The notes under the pieces are model-generated. The model made no database searches. It had not been told where the DNA came from and was given only the letters and a program-made list of their open reading frames with translations. Below are positions 34,105-43,907 of a stretch of DNA of 64,000 nucleotides, one piece after another. This stretch comes from Deroplatys truncata (taxonomy: Eukaryota > Arthropoda > Insecta > Mantodea > Mantidae): assembly GCA_030765065.1 (NCBI GenBank), contig CM060985.1:177818096-177882095 (forward strand). Direction: 5' to 3'. The first letter of the stretch is position 1. Each line of letters opens with the position of its first letter. Made by a program: the position numbers and the translations under genes.

Positions 34105-34254
34105 AATTTCTCTACTACGTACTGTAAGTAGGGGAAGTACTGTATTCCACCCAAAAATTCGATACCCAGATTTCACCGAAAATACATGTCTTGAGACCCC
34201 CTGAATCCAAAAAAAGCATTTTTGGAAGCATGTCCGTGTGTGTGTCTGTGTGCC

Positions 34255-34285
<31 letters not shown>

Positions 34286-34990
34286 CTGTCTGTTTGTCTT
34301 TGGACAGCATAACTCAGAAACGAACAGTCGGATAAACACCAAACTTGGTATCTAGGTTCAGTATCTTCCAGAGATGCGACACAAAGGTTTTCAAGAAAAT
34401 CCCCCCACCCCAGATTACCCTTTACATGGAAGATTTTTCGAAACGTTTAATTTTCTCAAAAATGGCTTTAACGATTTTGATGAAAATATCATAGGTTTAA
34501 GATATTTTCATGACAAATAAAATGCATATCTCGAATTTTTGGGGAATGTCTTCAAGATAATTCTTCATTGTGAACGACTTTTGCATAACTGGTAAACCAT
34601 AAGAGATACACAAAGTTTTATTACACAAAAAATGTAGATCGCGTTAAAATACACAATTTATGTCATATACATTTTTTTTTGTTGAGTGAACCATTTTCGA
34701 GATATTGCTTGTTATTCCCTTAAATTTGGCAAACCCTATACTTTTTCTCAAATTCGTTGTTCAATTTTTATGTCTTGGACATACAAAGAGAATGGAATAC
34801 TCCACATAGCAACCAGCACTTAAAATATTTGACTATCGCTTAAAGCCTACCAATTCCCTTGCATCTACAAGAAAATTAGCAATAAGATTAACATCTCGAT
34901 ATCTCGATTAACATGAGGCATACAGAGAATAAGCGTTTGTAAAAATAGTTTGTACAGGAGTAGAGAAAGTCATGTGAGTGTAACATCAGA
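34105..34990 (-). mobile_element. HINE-like type A, full length
   Basis: AATTTCTCTACTACGTACTG at the 3' side, (GT)n at 34235-34290, and GTGTAACATCAGA at the 5' end. Confidence 0.87.
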
Positions 34991-35122
34991 TTTTTTCGTT
35001 TGTCTCACTGTGTACTTCCATTCCATGGCAATCTTAAAGGAAGTGAAATTTTTCTTGCAAGTGTGTTAATTTATAACTCCAGTGTCTTCGTATTCAAATA
35101 CAAGAGGCTTATAAATCTTTCT

Positions 35123-36092
35123 ACTTTCTCTACTACGTATAATAAGTAGGAGAAGTATTGTATTCCACCCAAAAATTCTATACCGAGATTTCACCGGAAA
35201 TATATGTTTTGAGGCCCCTGAATCTAAAAGAAGCATTTTTGGAAACATGTCCGTGTGTGTGTCTGTCTGTCTGCGTGTGTGTCTGTGTGTCTGTTTGTGA
35301 ACAGCATAACTCAGAAACGAATAGTCGGATAAACACCAAACTTGGTATTTAGGTTCAGTATCTTCCAGAGATGCGACACGAAGGTTTACAAGAAAATCCC
35401 ATCACCCCAGATTACCCTTTACATGGAACATTTTTCGAAAAGTTTTATTATCTCAAAAATGGCTCTAACGATTTTGATTAAAATATCATATGTTTAAGAT
35501 ATTTTCATGACAAATGAAACGTATATCTTGAATTTTCTGGGAATGTCTCCAAAAGTATTCTTCGTTGTGAACGAGTTTTGCATAACTGGTAAACTATAAG
35601 AGATAGACAAAATTTTACTACACAAAAGATGTATATCGCGTTAAAATACACAATTTATGTCATATACATTTTTGTTGTTGAGTGAACCATTTTCGAGATA
35701 TTGCTTGTTATTCCCTTAAATTTTTCAATACTTATTTTCTTAAATGGGAATTCGTTATTCATTTTTTTGTCTTGGATATGCAGAGAGTAATAATCTGTGG
35801 CAAAGGGAATAGTGCTGCACCTAGCAACCATCTATTAAGAGATATGACTATGCTTAAAGGCTACTGTATTTCTATATTGCCCTTGCAAATATATTTTCCC
35901 CTACATCTACAAGAAAATTAGCAATAAGATAGAGTCTGACTATCGCTTAAAGCCTACCATATTCCCCTTGCATCTACAAGAAAATTAGCAATAAGATTAA
36001 CATCTCGATTAACATATAGTAGATAGAGAATAAGAATTTGTAAAAATAGTCTGTACAAGAGTATAGAAAGTCATGTGAGTGTAACACATCAG
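35123..36092 (-). mobile_element. HINE-like type A, full length, with mixed 5' part
   Basis: Both termini are present. At about 35930-35960 the inverted-duplication variant switches to the ordinary 5' block, giving a repeated CTACAAGAAAATTAGCAATAAG (35906 and 35971). This suggests recombination between two subtypes. Confidence 0.82.
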
Positions 36093-36485
36093 ATTTTTTA
36101 ACCTTTTCGTGATTTATTAAGTTAAATTATAAGTGTTTTATAGGCCGTATCCGTCACAAGGAATAGTTTAGTTTTTGTGTATTTTTAGAGATTATCCTAC
36201 ATAGACACATTTACGTACACGTTTTCTGGCTTTGTAGTATTAGCATAGATAATGAGTCATTCATTCATTTCTTGTTACTAACCTCTAGTCCCCGGATTTT
36301 GATGGCTTAAAAAGTTTGGAAAATTACCTATAAAATGATTCTAAACCTTCTAAGACGTGATATAATAATTACAACAATTATACAGAACTGAGATTAATTT
36401 TATTTGTTAAAATTAGTGCACAGAAACATATAAATTAGTTTACGCTAGACGTATTTTAAAAACAAGTACTAATAATTTTTTAAAA
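36093..36485. other. No recognised feature
   Basis: AT-rich sequence without motif. Confidence 0.3.
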
Positions 36486-36489
36486 AATA

Positions 36490-37062
36490 ACAGAACATTA
36501 TTCTCCAAATACTTTATTATCATTCATTACCTTACACTACATCTCCATATAGTCACCGCCGTTATTCAGGCATTTGTCGTAATGGGAAACCAGTTTCTAT
36601 ATGTCTTCGTCAAAGAATGATGCCGCCTGAGATGAAACCTAAGTCTGCACTTCTCGTTTCACCTCATCGTCGTTGAAATGTTTTCCAGTACGGAATTTCT
36701 TCAGATGAAAATCTCTTGGTGCCAAATCCGGACTGCAGAGAGGGTGGGCGAATTGTTCCCAACCAAATGATTGGATCAGATCTTGAGTATGCTTTGCTGT
36801 GTGGGGCGGGGCAATGTCGCTCATTATTGTTTCCTCATAAACCTGGCGATGAATGTTTGCTGACGTAACATTTCTCGCATTCAAAAAACGAACCACTGAT
36901 CTGACTTCACAGAGGGAGGTTCACGATTGTTTTAAACATTTAGGAATGCTCTAATAACAGGAAAACACAAAGTGACGATCGCTCACAGCTGGGTCTGGCT
37001 TCAGATTGAATGGAAGAAAGGATCGCGCATGCCGACTGCAGCGTGACAGTATTAAAATGATA
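36490..37062 (-). pseudogene. Mariner transposase with internal deletion
   Basis: The minus-strand frame 36896-36639 begins RFLNARNVTSANIHRQVYEE (N-terminal HTH). It passes directly to DIAPPHTAKHTQDLIQSFGW, SPDLAPRDFHL and GKHFNDDEVKREVQ, which surround the third catalytic Asp. The middle third with the first catalytic Asp is gone, and the HD of HDNARPHTA is altered. The 3' part continues to about 36500. Nearly identical flanks, ACGTATTTTAAAAACAAG (36449-36466) and ACGTACTTTAAAAACAAG (about 37062-37079), bracket it; their meaning is unclear. Confidence 0.8.
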
Positions 37063-37166
37063 CGTACTTTAAAAACAAGCTTCGTACATTGATATGTCCA
37101 CCATAAAAGCAGAAAATGTAGATATATGAATGACAGAATTTAGAAATTAATTAAAATACCCATATA

Positions 37167-38541
37167 CACTCCCGTTTGTGAAAATTACATAACCAAGAAA
37201 GAATTTCACCAAAAACCCCAAACTTGGTGGAAGTGTAGAAGAGTGTGCAAGCAATAAATGATAAGGTTTGCAGAGAGATGGGGTACACATAGGCCGAGCA
37301 GAGCCCTCTCGTGTCGGTCCGACAAGGTCAGTGTTGAGCCCACTGTAGTCAGTACAGAGCTGTCAAACAAGGTGGATCAAAGCGAGTGCCAGTATGCCTC
37401 TTCGACGTCAAAGGGAGCCATATCGGCATGTGAGTGAGTTCGAACGGGGCAGAATGACCAGTCTCCGGGAAGCGGATTTGTCATACCGTGACATTTCGGC
37501 TCGTACAGGGTATGCTGCTACGACAGTGATGCGTGTGTGGAAGCTGTGGATAGATAACGGTCGTACGCAGCGAAGAGCGGGTGCTGGACCACAGCACGAC
37601 ATGACCGTCATCTTATCCGCATAGCCATAATGGACCGAACAGCTTCATCCACATTGTTGGCTCGATGCTGGAGCACTGCAACAAGTGTGAACTTGTCTGC
37701 ATCAACGGTTCGTCGCCGTCAGCTGCAGGTTGGACTGGTTGCGTGCATGACATTACGTCGGATTCCATCGTCCAGAAACCACAAGCTCCTCCGACTGAAA
37801 TGGGAACACCGTCACTGGGGTGCTGAGTGGCAAACTTTAGTCCATTCGGACGAGCCCCTCTTCAACGTGTCCTACAGTGATGGCGGCATACGTGTCCGGC
37901 AGTACCGTAGTGAGCGCAACCAGGAGGGCTGCATTGTTGAGCGGCATAGCGGACAAACACCAGGTTTGATGGTTTGTGGTGCCATTAGTTACATCAACCG
38001 CTCTCACCTCCTACGAATTGAGGGCACTTTGAGGAGCAACTAGTACCTAAAGGTGGTAGTAGAACCTGAGGTACTCCCCTGCTTCAGGCATCTCCACAGG
38101 TCACATTTCAACAGGACAATGCCCGGCCACATATTGCAAGGAATGTTCAAGTGTTCTTCGAAGAGCGACGGGTACCATTGCTTCCCTGGCCTGCACGTTC
38201 CCCTGACATGTCGCCAATCGAACATGTCTGGGATATGGTTGGTCGGCACGTGGTGCGTCACGGTCCTTCAGTAACCAGTGTCACGGATTTGTGGGCTCGA
38301 ATACAAACTGCTTTGAGGGAAATCCAACAGAAACTTACTCTGAGCCTTTTTGATTCAATGCCACGGCGTATAGCAGCTCTAATTGCAGCGCCTGGAGGCC
38401 ACACCAAATACTGAATATTAGGGCTCAAAGGTCATGTATAGATTTGAAAAGTTTATCATTTGTTACTTGTCATGTACCTAACCTGTGCTATTAAATTCAT
38501 GCGTTTCCTTCTTGGTGTTGCAATTTTCACACAGGGCAGTG
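37167..38541 (+). mobile_element. Tc1-like transposon, near complete
   Basis: The left end CACTCCCGTTTGTGAAAATT and the right end inverted CACTGCCCTGTGTGAAAATT extend into a common ACCAAGAA-GAA, giving about 38-bp inverted repeats. TA lies outside each end (37165-37166 and 38542-38543). Length 1375 bp. Confidence 0.88.
37394..38414 (+). pseudogene. Tc1-family DD34E transposase, lightly damaged
   Basis: ATG at 37394 opens MPLRRQREPYRHVSEFERGR and continues LREADLSYRDISARTG (paired-like HTH). Near 37605 a small deletion shifts the frame, which resumes as DRTASSTLLARCWSTAT. It then has STVRRRQLQ, HSDEPLFN (first Asp; the usual DES is DEP), RVRQYR and GLMVCGAISY. At 38041 an in-frame TAG interrupts, and a further shift near 38110 is followed by TFQQDNARPHIARNV (second Asp), FFEERRVPLLPWPARSPDMS, PIEHVWDM (catalytic Glu) and the C-terminal FDSMPRRIAALIAAPGG, stop at 38414. 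Two frameshifts and one stop make it inactive. It is the best preserved transposase in the window. Confidence 0.9.
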
Positions 38542-38544
38542 TAT

Positions 38545-38880
38545 TTGTTTGACGTTCTTGTTTGAATAATCTGGAAATGAAACTATGAACTTCTGTTTTT
38601 GTATCAGATTTTACAGCAATGTATCATTAACCCATTTGAGTTTTCGAATTGTACAGAAGTCGTTGGGAATGAACAGGACTTCATTGTCAATAACACCATA
38701 CACGTAAAACGCCATAATTTGACTATAAGAACTTATTAACGTGAAAAGGGGATAACTGACATGTCTCCTCCCTAGTTAGGGAGAGGAATTCAAAATTTTA
38801 ATTGTATCTTCTCGCTTCCCTGACAGTAGCCAACGCCACTCGCAAGCAACCCTTTCCATGCTAATCATTATATAGGGTTT
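38545..38880. other. No recognised feature
   Basis: Spacer between the Tc1 element and a HINE. Confidence 0.3.
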
Positions 38881-38882
38881 TT

Positions 38883-39518
38883 ACTTTTCCTACTACATAT
38901 AGTAAGGGAAGTATTGCATTCCACCCAAAAATTCATTATTAATATTTCACCGGAAATATATGTTTTGAGGTACCCTAAATCCAAATAAAGAACTTTTGGA
39001 AAACTCTCCGTGTTTGTGTGTGTGTGTGAAGTCGGATAAATACCAAACAAAAATTTTAAAGAATATCCGCCCTACCTCAGACTACCCTTTACATGAGACA
39101 TGTTTCGAAAATTTTGATTTTCTCAAAAATGACTTAACGTTTTTGATTGAAATATACGTTTAAAATATATTAATGTCAAATGAAATATAGATCTTGAATT
39201 TTCTGGGAACGTCTACAAAAGTCATCTACATTCTGAATGACTTTGCATAACTGGTAAACCCTAAGAGATAAACAAACTTTACTACACAAAAAATGTAGAT
39301 ATCGTTAGAACACACAATTTATGTGATAAACATGTTTTTCAACTGAACGATTTCCGAAGTATTCCCTGTTATTTGTTTGAATTTTCCATAGCAACCAGCT
39401 CTTAAAACATTTTCTATCGCTTAAAGACAACCATATTCCCCTTGCACCTATAAGAAAATTAGCGATAAGTTAGTTTCTGTAAACGTTTATCTCAATTTAC
39501 ATGAAGTAGATGGAGAAT
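38883..39518 (-). mobile_element. HINE-like type A, interrupted at its 5' part by a SINE
   Basis: ACTTTTCCTACTACATATAG at the 3' end. It runs to ATGAAGTAGATGGAGAATA, where the SINE starts. The remaining 5' end is not found beyond the SINE. Confidence 0.78.
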
Positions 39519-40413
39519 ACGGGATGGCTAAGGCGGTGAAGTAGCTCGTATTCGGGAGGTCCCGGGTTCAAATCCCGTGGGCCGACCAATCATTCTGAGT
39601 TTTTTCGTGGTTTTCCTCAGTCGTCAAGGTAAATACCGCATTGGATATTTAACACCACGACCCAAAGCTCCACCTTAAGTCTAAAAAACAATAGTAAAAT
39701 GAAAAATAAGTGTTAATAGCGTATGCTATGGCATCTATCCGCAGAAAATGTAAGCAGTAAGACTCGACGGCACCCTAACGCCATCTGCACGGCACGAAGT
39801 AGAAGATCCGGCTGCAATGAGTTGGCGGTCTCTGGGGGCACATGACGAAGCAAGACGACATTTTTTAGGGATGAGACCTAGAAGGCTAACTGTCCGCCTT
39901 TCTGTGTGGGGGTGGTTGTTGGACTGGACGGAACCTTTACACGATTCTGCACGGCATGAAGCTCGTGGTTATAGGATGAGACCTAGAAGTCTAACTGTCC
40001 GCCGTTCTGTGTGAGGGCCGCGGTTAGACCGGACGGCACACTAATGCCATTCTACATGGCATGAAGCAGGTGGTTATAGGATGAGACCTAGAAGTCTAAC
40101 TGTCCGCCGTTCTGTGTGAGGGCGGCGGTTAGACCGGACGGCACACTAATGCCATTCTGCATGGCATGAAGCAGGTGGCTACAGGAACGAGACCTAGAAG
40201 GGTAAGTGTTGTAACCCTAATGCCGTCTACACAGCACGGAGCAGAAGATCCAATAGCTATGCGCTAGGGTCTCTGTTACACGTGACGGAGCTGGCAGTTA
40301 CAGGGATGAGACCTAGAAGATTAACTGTGCATCACTTTTCGTTCTAAGTGTTAACAACCAACAAATTTTTCGCATTATGACCAAGGACTTAAAGTGACGT
40401 AAAATAAAATAGA
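39519..40413 (+). mobile_element. tRNA-derived SINE carrying an internal minisatellite
   Basis: Head: GGGATGGCTAAGGCGGTGAA (box A) and GTCCCGGGTTCAAATCCCG (box B). Body: GGTAAATACCGCATTGG and CACCTTAAGTCT, then the minisatellite. The 3' end reads ACTTAAAGTGACGTAAAATA then AAATAGA. The same elements in the same order occur inverted at 56183-57105. Confidence 0.82.
39865..40320 (+). repeat. Minisatellite, period about 105 bp
   Basis: The marker GATGAGACCTAGAAG (or GAACGAGACCTAGAAG) recurs at about 39870, 39974, 40080, 40186 and 40302. Within units, CTAACTGTCCGCC-TTCTGTGTG and GGACGGCAC-CTAATGCCAT recur. The last interval is longer because it contains AAGATCCAATAGCTATGCGC, a block found in every unit of the sister array at 56 kb. 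Confidence 0.8.
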
Positions 40414-40420
40414 TAAAAAA

Positions 40421-41386
40421 TCTGATGTGTTACACTCACATGGATTTCCCTACTCTTATAAAACTATTATTACAAACCCTTATTCTCTATCTATTTCATA
40501 TTAATTAAGATAAACATATGCAGAAACGATCTTTTGACATGCAAAGAGAATTACATTTTACACACAGCGACCAGTTCTAAAAATATTTGACTATCGCTTA
40601 AGGCCTACTATGTTCCCCTTGTTTTGTATTTGCAAGGGCAATATAGAAACACAGTAGCTTATAAGCATAGACATATCTTAAAAGCTGGTTGCAAGGTGCA
40701 GCACAATTCTCTTTTCCACAGATTAATACTCTTTGCATATCCAAGACAAAAAAATGAATAACGAATTCCCATTTCAGAAGTACTGAACAATTTAAGGAAA
40801 TAACAAGCAATATCTCTAAAATTGTTCACTCAACAAAAAAAAAAAAAATGTATGTGACAAACTGTGTATTTTAACGGATCTACATCTTTTTTAGTAAAAT
40901 TTTGTCTATCTCTTATGGTTTACAAGCTATGCAAAGGTGGTTCACGATGAAGAATACTTTTAGAGACATTCCCAGAAAATTCAAGATATACATTTTATTT
41001 GTCATGAAAATTACTGATATTTTAATCAAAATCGTTAGAGCCATTATTAAGAAAATTAAAATGTTCGAAAAATGTTCCATGTAAAGGTTAATCTGGGGTG
41101 GGGGGATTTTCCTGAAAACCTTCGTGTCGCATCTCTGGAAGATACTGAACCTAAATACCAAGTTTGGTGTTTATCCGACTGTTCGTTTTTGAGTTATGCT
41201 GTTCACAGACACACACACACACACAGACACACAGACACACACACAGACACACACACGGACATGTTTCCAAAAATGCTTTTTTTGGATTCAGGAGGTCTCA
41301 AAACATGTATTTCCGGTAAATCTCGGTATCGAATTTTTGGGTGGAATGCAATACTTCCCCTACTTACTATACGTAGTAGAGAAAGT
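40421..41386 (+). mobile_element. HINE-like array unit 1, full length
   Basis: 5' TCTGATGTGTTACACTCACA, inverted-duplication variant at 40530-40760, (AC)n at 41205-41255, 3' hairpin CTACTTACTATACGTAGTAG ending AGAAAGT. Confidence 0.87.
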
Positions 41387-41390
41387 AAAA

Positions 41391-42020
41391 TGAATAACGA
41401 ATTTGAGAAAAAGTATAAGTATTGAAAAATTTAAGGGATTAACAAGCAATATCTTGAAAATGTTTCACTCAACAACAAAAATGTATATGACATAAATTGT
41501 CAATTTTAACGCGATCTGCATTTTTTGTGTAGTAAAATTTTGTCTATCTCTTTTGATTTACCAGTTATGCAAAGTCGTTCACAATTAAGAATACTTTTGG
41601 AAACATTGCCAGAAATTTGGAGATATACATTTCATTTATCATGAAGATATCTTAAACGTAAGATGTTTTAATGAAGGTCGTTAGAGCCATTTTTGAGAAA
41701 ATTAATATTTTCGAAATATGTTCCATGTAATGGGTAGTTTGGGATGGAGGGATGTTCTTGAAAACCTTTCTGTTGCATCTCTGGAAGATGGTGAACCTAA
41801 ATACAAAGTTTGGTGTTTATTCGATTGTTCGTTTCAGAGTTATGCTGTTCACAGGCACACACATACAGACACACAGAGACTCACCCATAGACATGTTTCC
41901 CAAAATGCTTTTTTTTGGATTCAGGGGGTCTCAAAACATACATTTCCGGTGAAATCTCGGTATCGAGTTTTTGGGTGTAATACAATACTTCCCTTAATCT
42001 CTATACGGAGTAGAGAAAGT
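41391..42020 (+). mobile_element. HINE-like array unit 2 (5'-truncated)
   Basis: Begins at TGAATAACGAATTTGAG directly after the AAAA of unit 1 and ends with a degenerate hairpin (CTATACGGAGTAG) and AGAAAGT. Confidence 0.87.
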
Positions 42021-42025
42021 AAAAA

Positions 42026-42641
42026 TGAATAACGAATTTGAGAAAAAGTATAAGTATTAAAAAGTTTAAGGGAATAACAAACAATATTTCGAAAATGATT
42101 CACTCAATCAAAAAATGTATCTGACATAAGTTGTGTATTTTAACGCAATCTATATTTTTGTGCAGTAAAATGTTGTCTATCTCTTATGGTTTACCAGTTA
42201 TGCAAAAGTCTTTCACGTTGAAGAATATTTTTGGAGAAATTCCCATAAAATTCGAGATATACATTTCATTTGTCATGAAAATATCTTAAACATATGATAT
42301 TTTAATCTAATTGTTAGAGCCATTTGTGAGAAACTTAAAAATTATCGAAAAATATTTTATGTAAAGTGTAATCTGGTGTTTGGTGGAATTTTCTTGAAAG
42401 CCTTCGTGTCGCATCTCTGGAAGATACTGAACGTAAATACCAAGTATGGTTCTACCCGACTGTTCGTTTCTGAGTTATGCTGTTCACACACACACACAGA
42501 CAGACACACGGACATGTTTCCAAAATGCGTTTTTTCGTTATTCAGGGGGTCTCAAATCATATATTTCCGGTGAAATCTTGGTATCGAATTTTTGTGTGGA
42601 ATACAATAGTTCCCCTACTTACTATACGTAGTAGAGAAAGT
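42026..42641 (+). mobile_element. HINE-like array unit 3 (5'-truncated)
   Basis: Same start string, TGAATAACGAATTTGAG, after the AAAAA of unit 2. Intact 3' hairpin. Confidence 0.87.
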
Positions 42642-42644
42642 AAA

Positions 42645-43272
42645 AATACTAAATAAAAAATTAAAGGATAGGAAAATAAACAAATAGTGGCGTGAAATCG
42701 AGAATAAATGACAAATATAACCAAATAAGTATGCATTTTTAAAACCTAAGGCTCATGATGAGTATTCATGTAAACGTTAGCTATTCCCAAGATAAATTGA
42801 AAGATAACGTAATAAGAATCCGGACTGGTTAATTACTAAAATGACAGGATAATCCTGCCTGTGGCTATTTCTTCATTACTCAAGGGGTCGTGCAAATATA
42901 AAGGTTTGTTTACAAATACATTGTGCAACGGTACTTATTAATCTGATCCCACAGTATTCCCAACCTTCGGCAGCCTTTTTGCCGTTTGAGATACACATTT
43001 CATAACCGTACGTTAAGCGAGGTTAATTAAATTAGAAACAGTTATTTACAAATAAAGCATTCAGTTCTAGAAATTCGCATCTACTGAAATAAAAGCAGTG
43101 TGTTTATTCCTAATAAAATAATTATAATGATAGATTACGTAGTAACAACTATTGGTATTATAGTGCAATCATGTATGGTAAAAGTGAATTAATAAACGTA
43201 GCACAAAGTTGTGATGAAACAGGTACATTTCTTTCAAAGTAAAATTTTAGCATTTCAGTACAGTAATAACCT
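42645..43272 (+). repeat. Recurrent spacer repeat between HINE copies, copy 1
   Basis: Contains AATAAGAATCCGGACTGG, ATAATCCTGCCTGTGGCTAT, TCAAGGGGTCGTGCA, ATCTGATCCCACAGTATTCC and CCAACCTTCGGCAGCC. Homologous DNA lies at 45932-46300 (+) and 50236-50845 (-). In each case the left side (in this orientation) is a HINE 3' end and the right side is a HINE-type 5' end. No coding potential seen. Confidence 0.7.
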
Positions 43273-43274
43273 GC

Positions 43275-43612
43275 GCAAGGATTCTGTTTAAATAAATTCG
43301 CATGTCCTTCTGTACGCTCTATCACGTATTAGTGAGTATACAAACTATTCGTACTACAGAAAAGTTGTCGATCTACTTCATTTTAAACCAAATAAGCCTT
43401 TGCAGAAACCGCTATATTACACATTTCGTTATAGATACAAAGAGTACAGCGATAGTCAAATGTTTAACAACTGGACGCTATATGCTGGTCTTAAAATTCC
43501 ATACTGTTTCCATGACATCACGAGAAACAACTAAACGTTGTCAGGACTTTAAGAGAATGGCCAAGAAATGAACTAATCGAATCATTAATAACAAATATCT
43601 CAGAAATCGCTT
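43275..43612 (+). mobile_element. HINE-like type B, 5' part
   Basis: TTCGCATGTCCTTCTGTACG start; type-B block (CATTTCGTTATAGATACAAA). Stops at the next element. Confidence 0.78.
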
Positions 43613-43627
43613 ATACGACAGAAAAAA

Positions 43628-43905
43628 TCTGATGTGTTACACTCACATGACTTTCTCTACTCTTGTACAAACTATTTTTACAAACGCTTATTCTCCATCT
43701 ACTTCATGTTAATCGAGACAAACATTTGCAGACTCTGTCTTATTGATAATTTTCTTGTAGATGTATGGGGAATATATATTTGCAAGGGCAATACAGAAAT
43801 ACAGTAGCCTTTAAGCACATAGATATCTCTTAATAGCTGGTTGCTAGGTGCAGCACCATTCCCTTTGCCACAGATTAATACTCTTTGCATATCCAAGACA
43901 AAAAA
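43628..43905 (+). mobile_element. HINE-like 5' part (inverted-duplication variant)
   Basis: TCTGATGTGTTACACTCACA through ATCCAAGACA, followed in the A run by another 5' end. Confidence 0.82.
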
Positions 43906-43907
43906 AA

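Noticed and set aside
39865-40320. CRISPR-like array
   Set aside because: Units are about 105 bp without short identical repeats and unique spacers, and the array lies inside a tRNA-derived SINE in a eukaryotic context. It is a minisatellite.
43275-43571. A possible gene at 43302-43571 (89 codons)
   Set aside because: It is the type-B HINE 5' block; the same DNA appears at 4734, 27540, 28455, 30725 and elsewhere.
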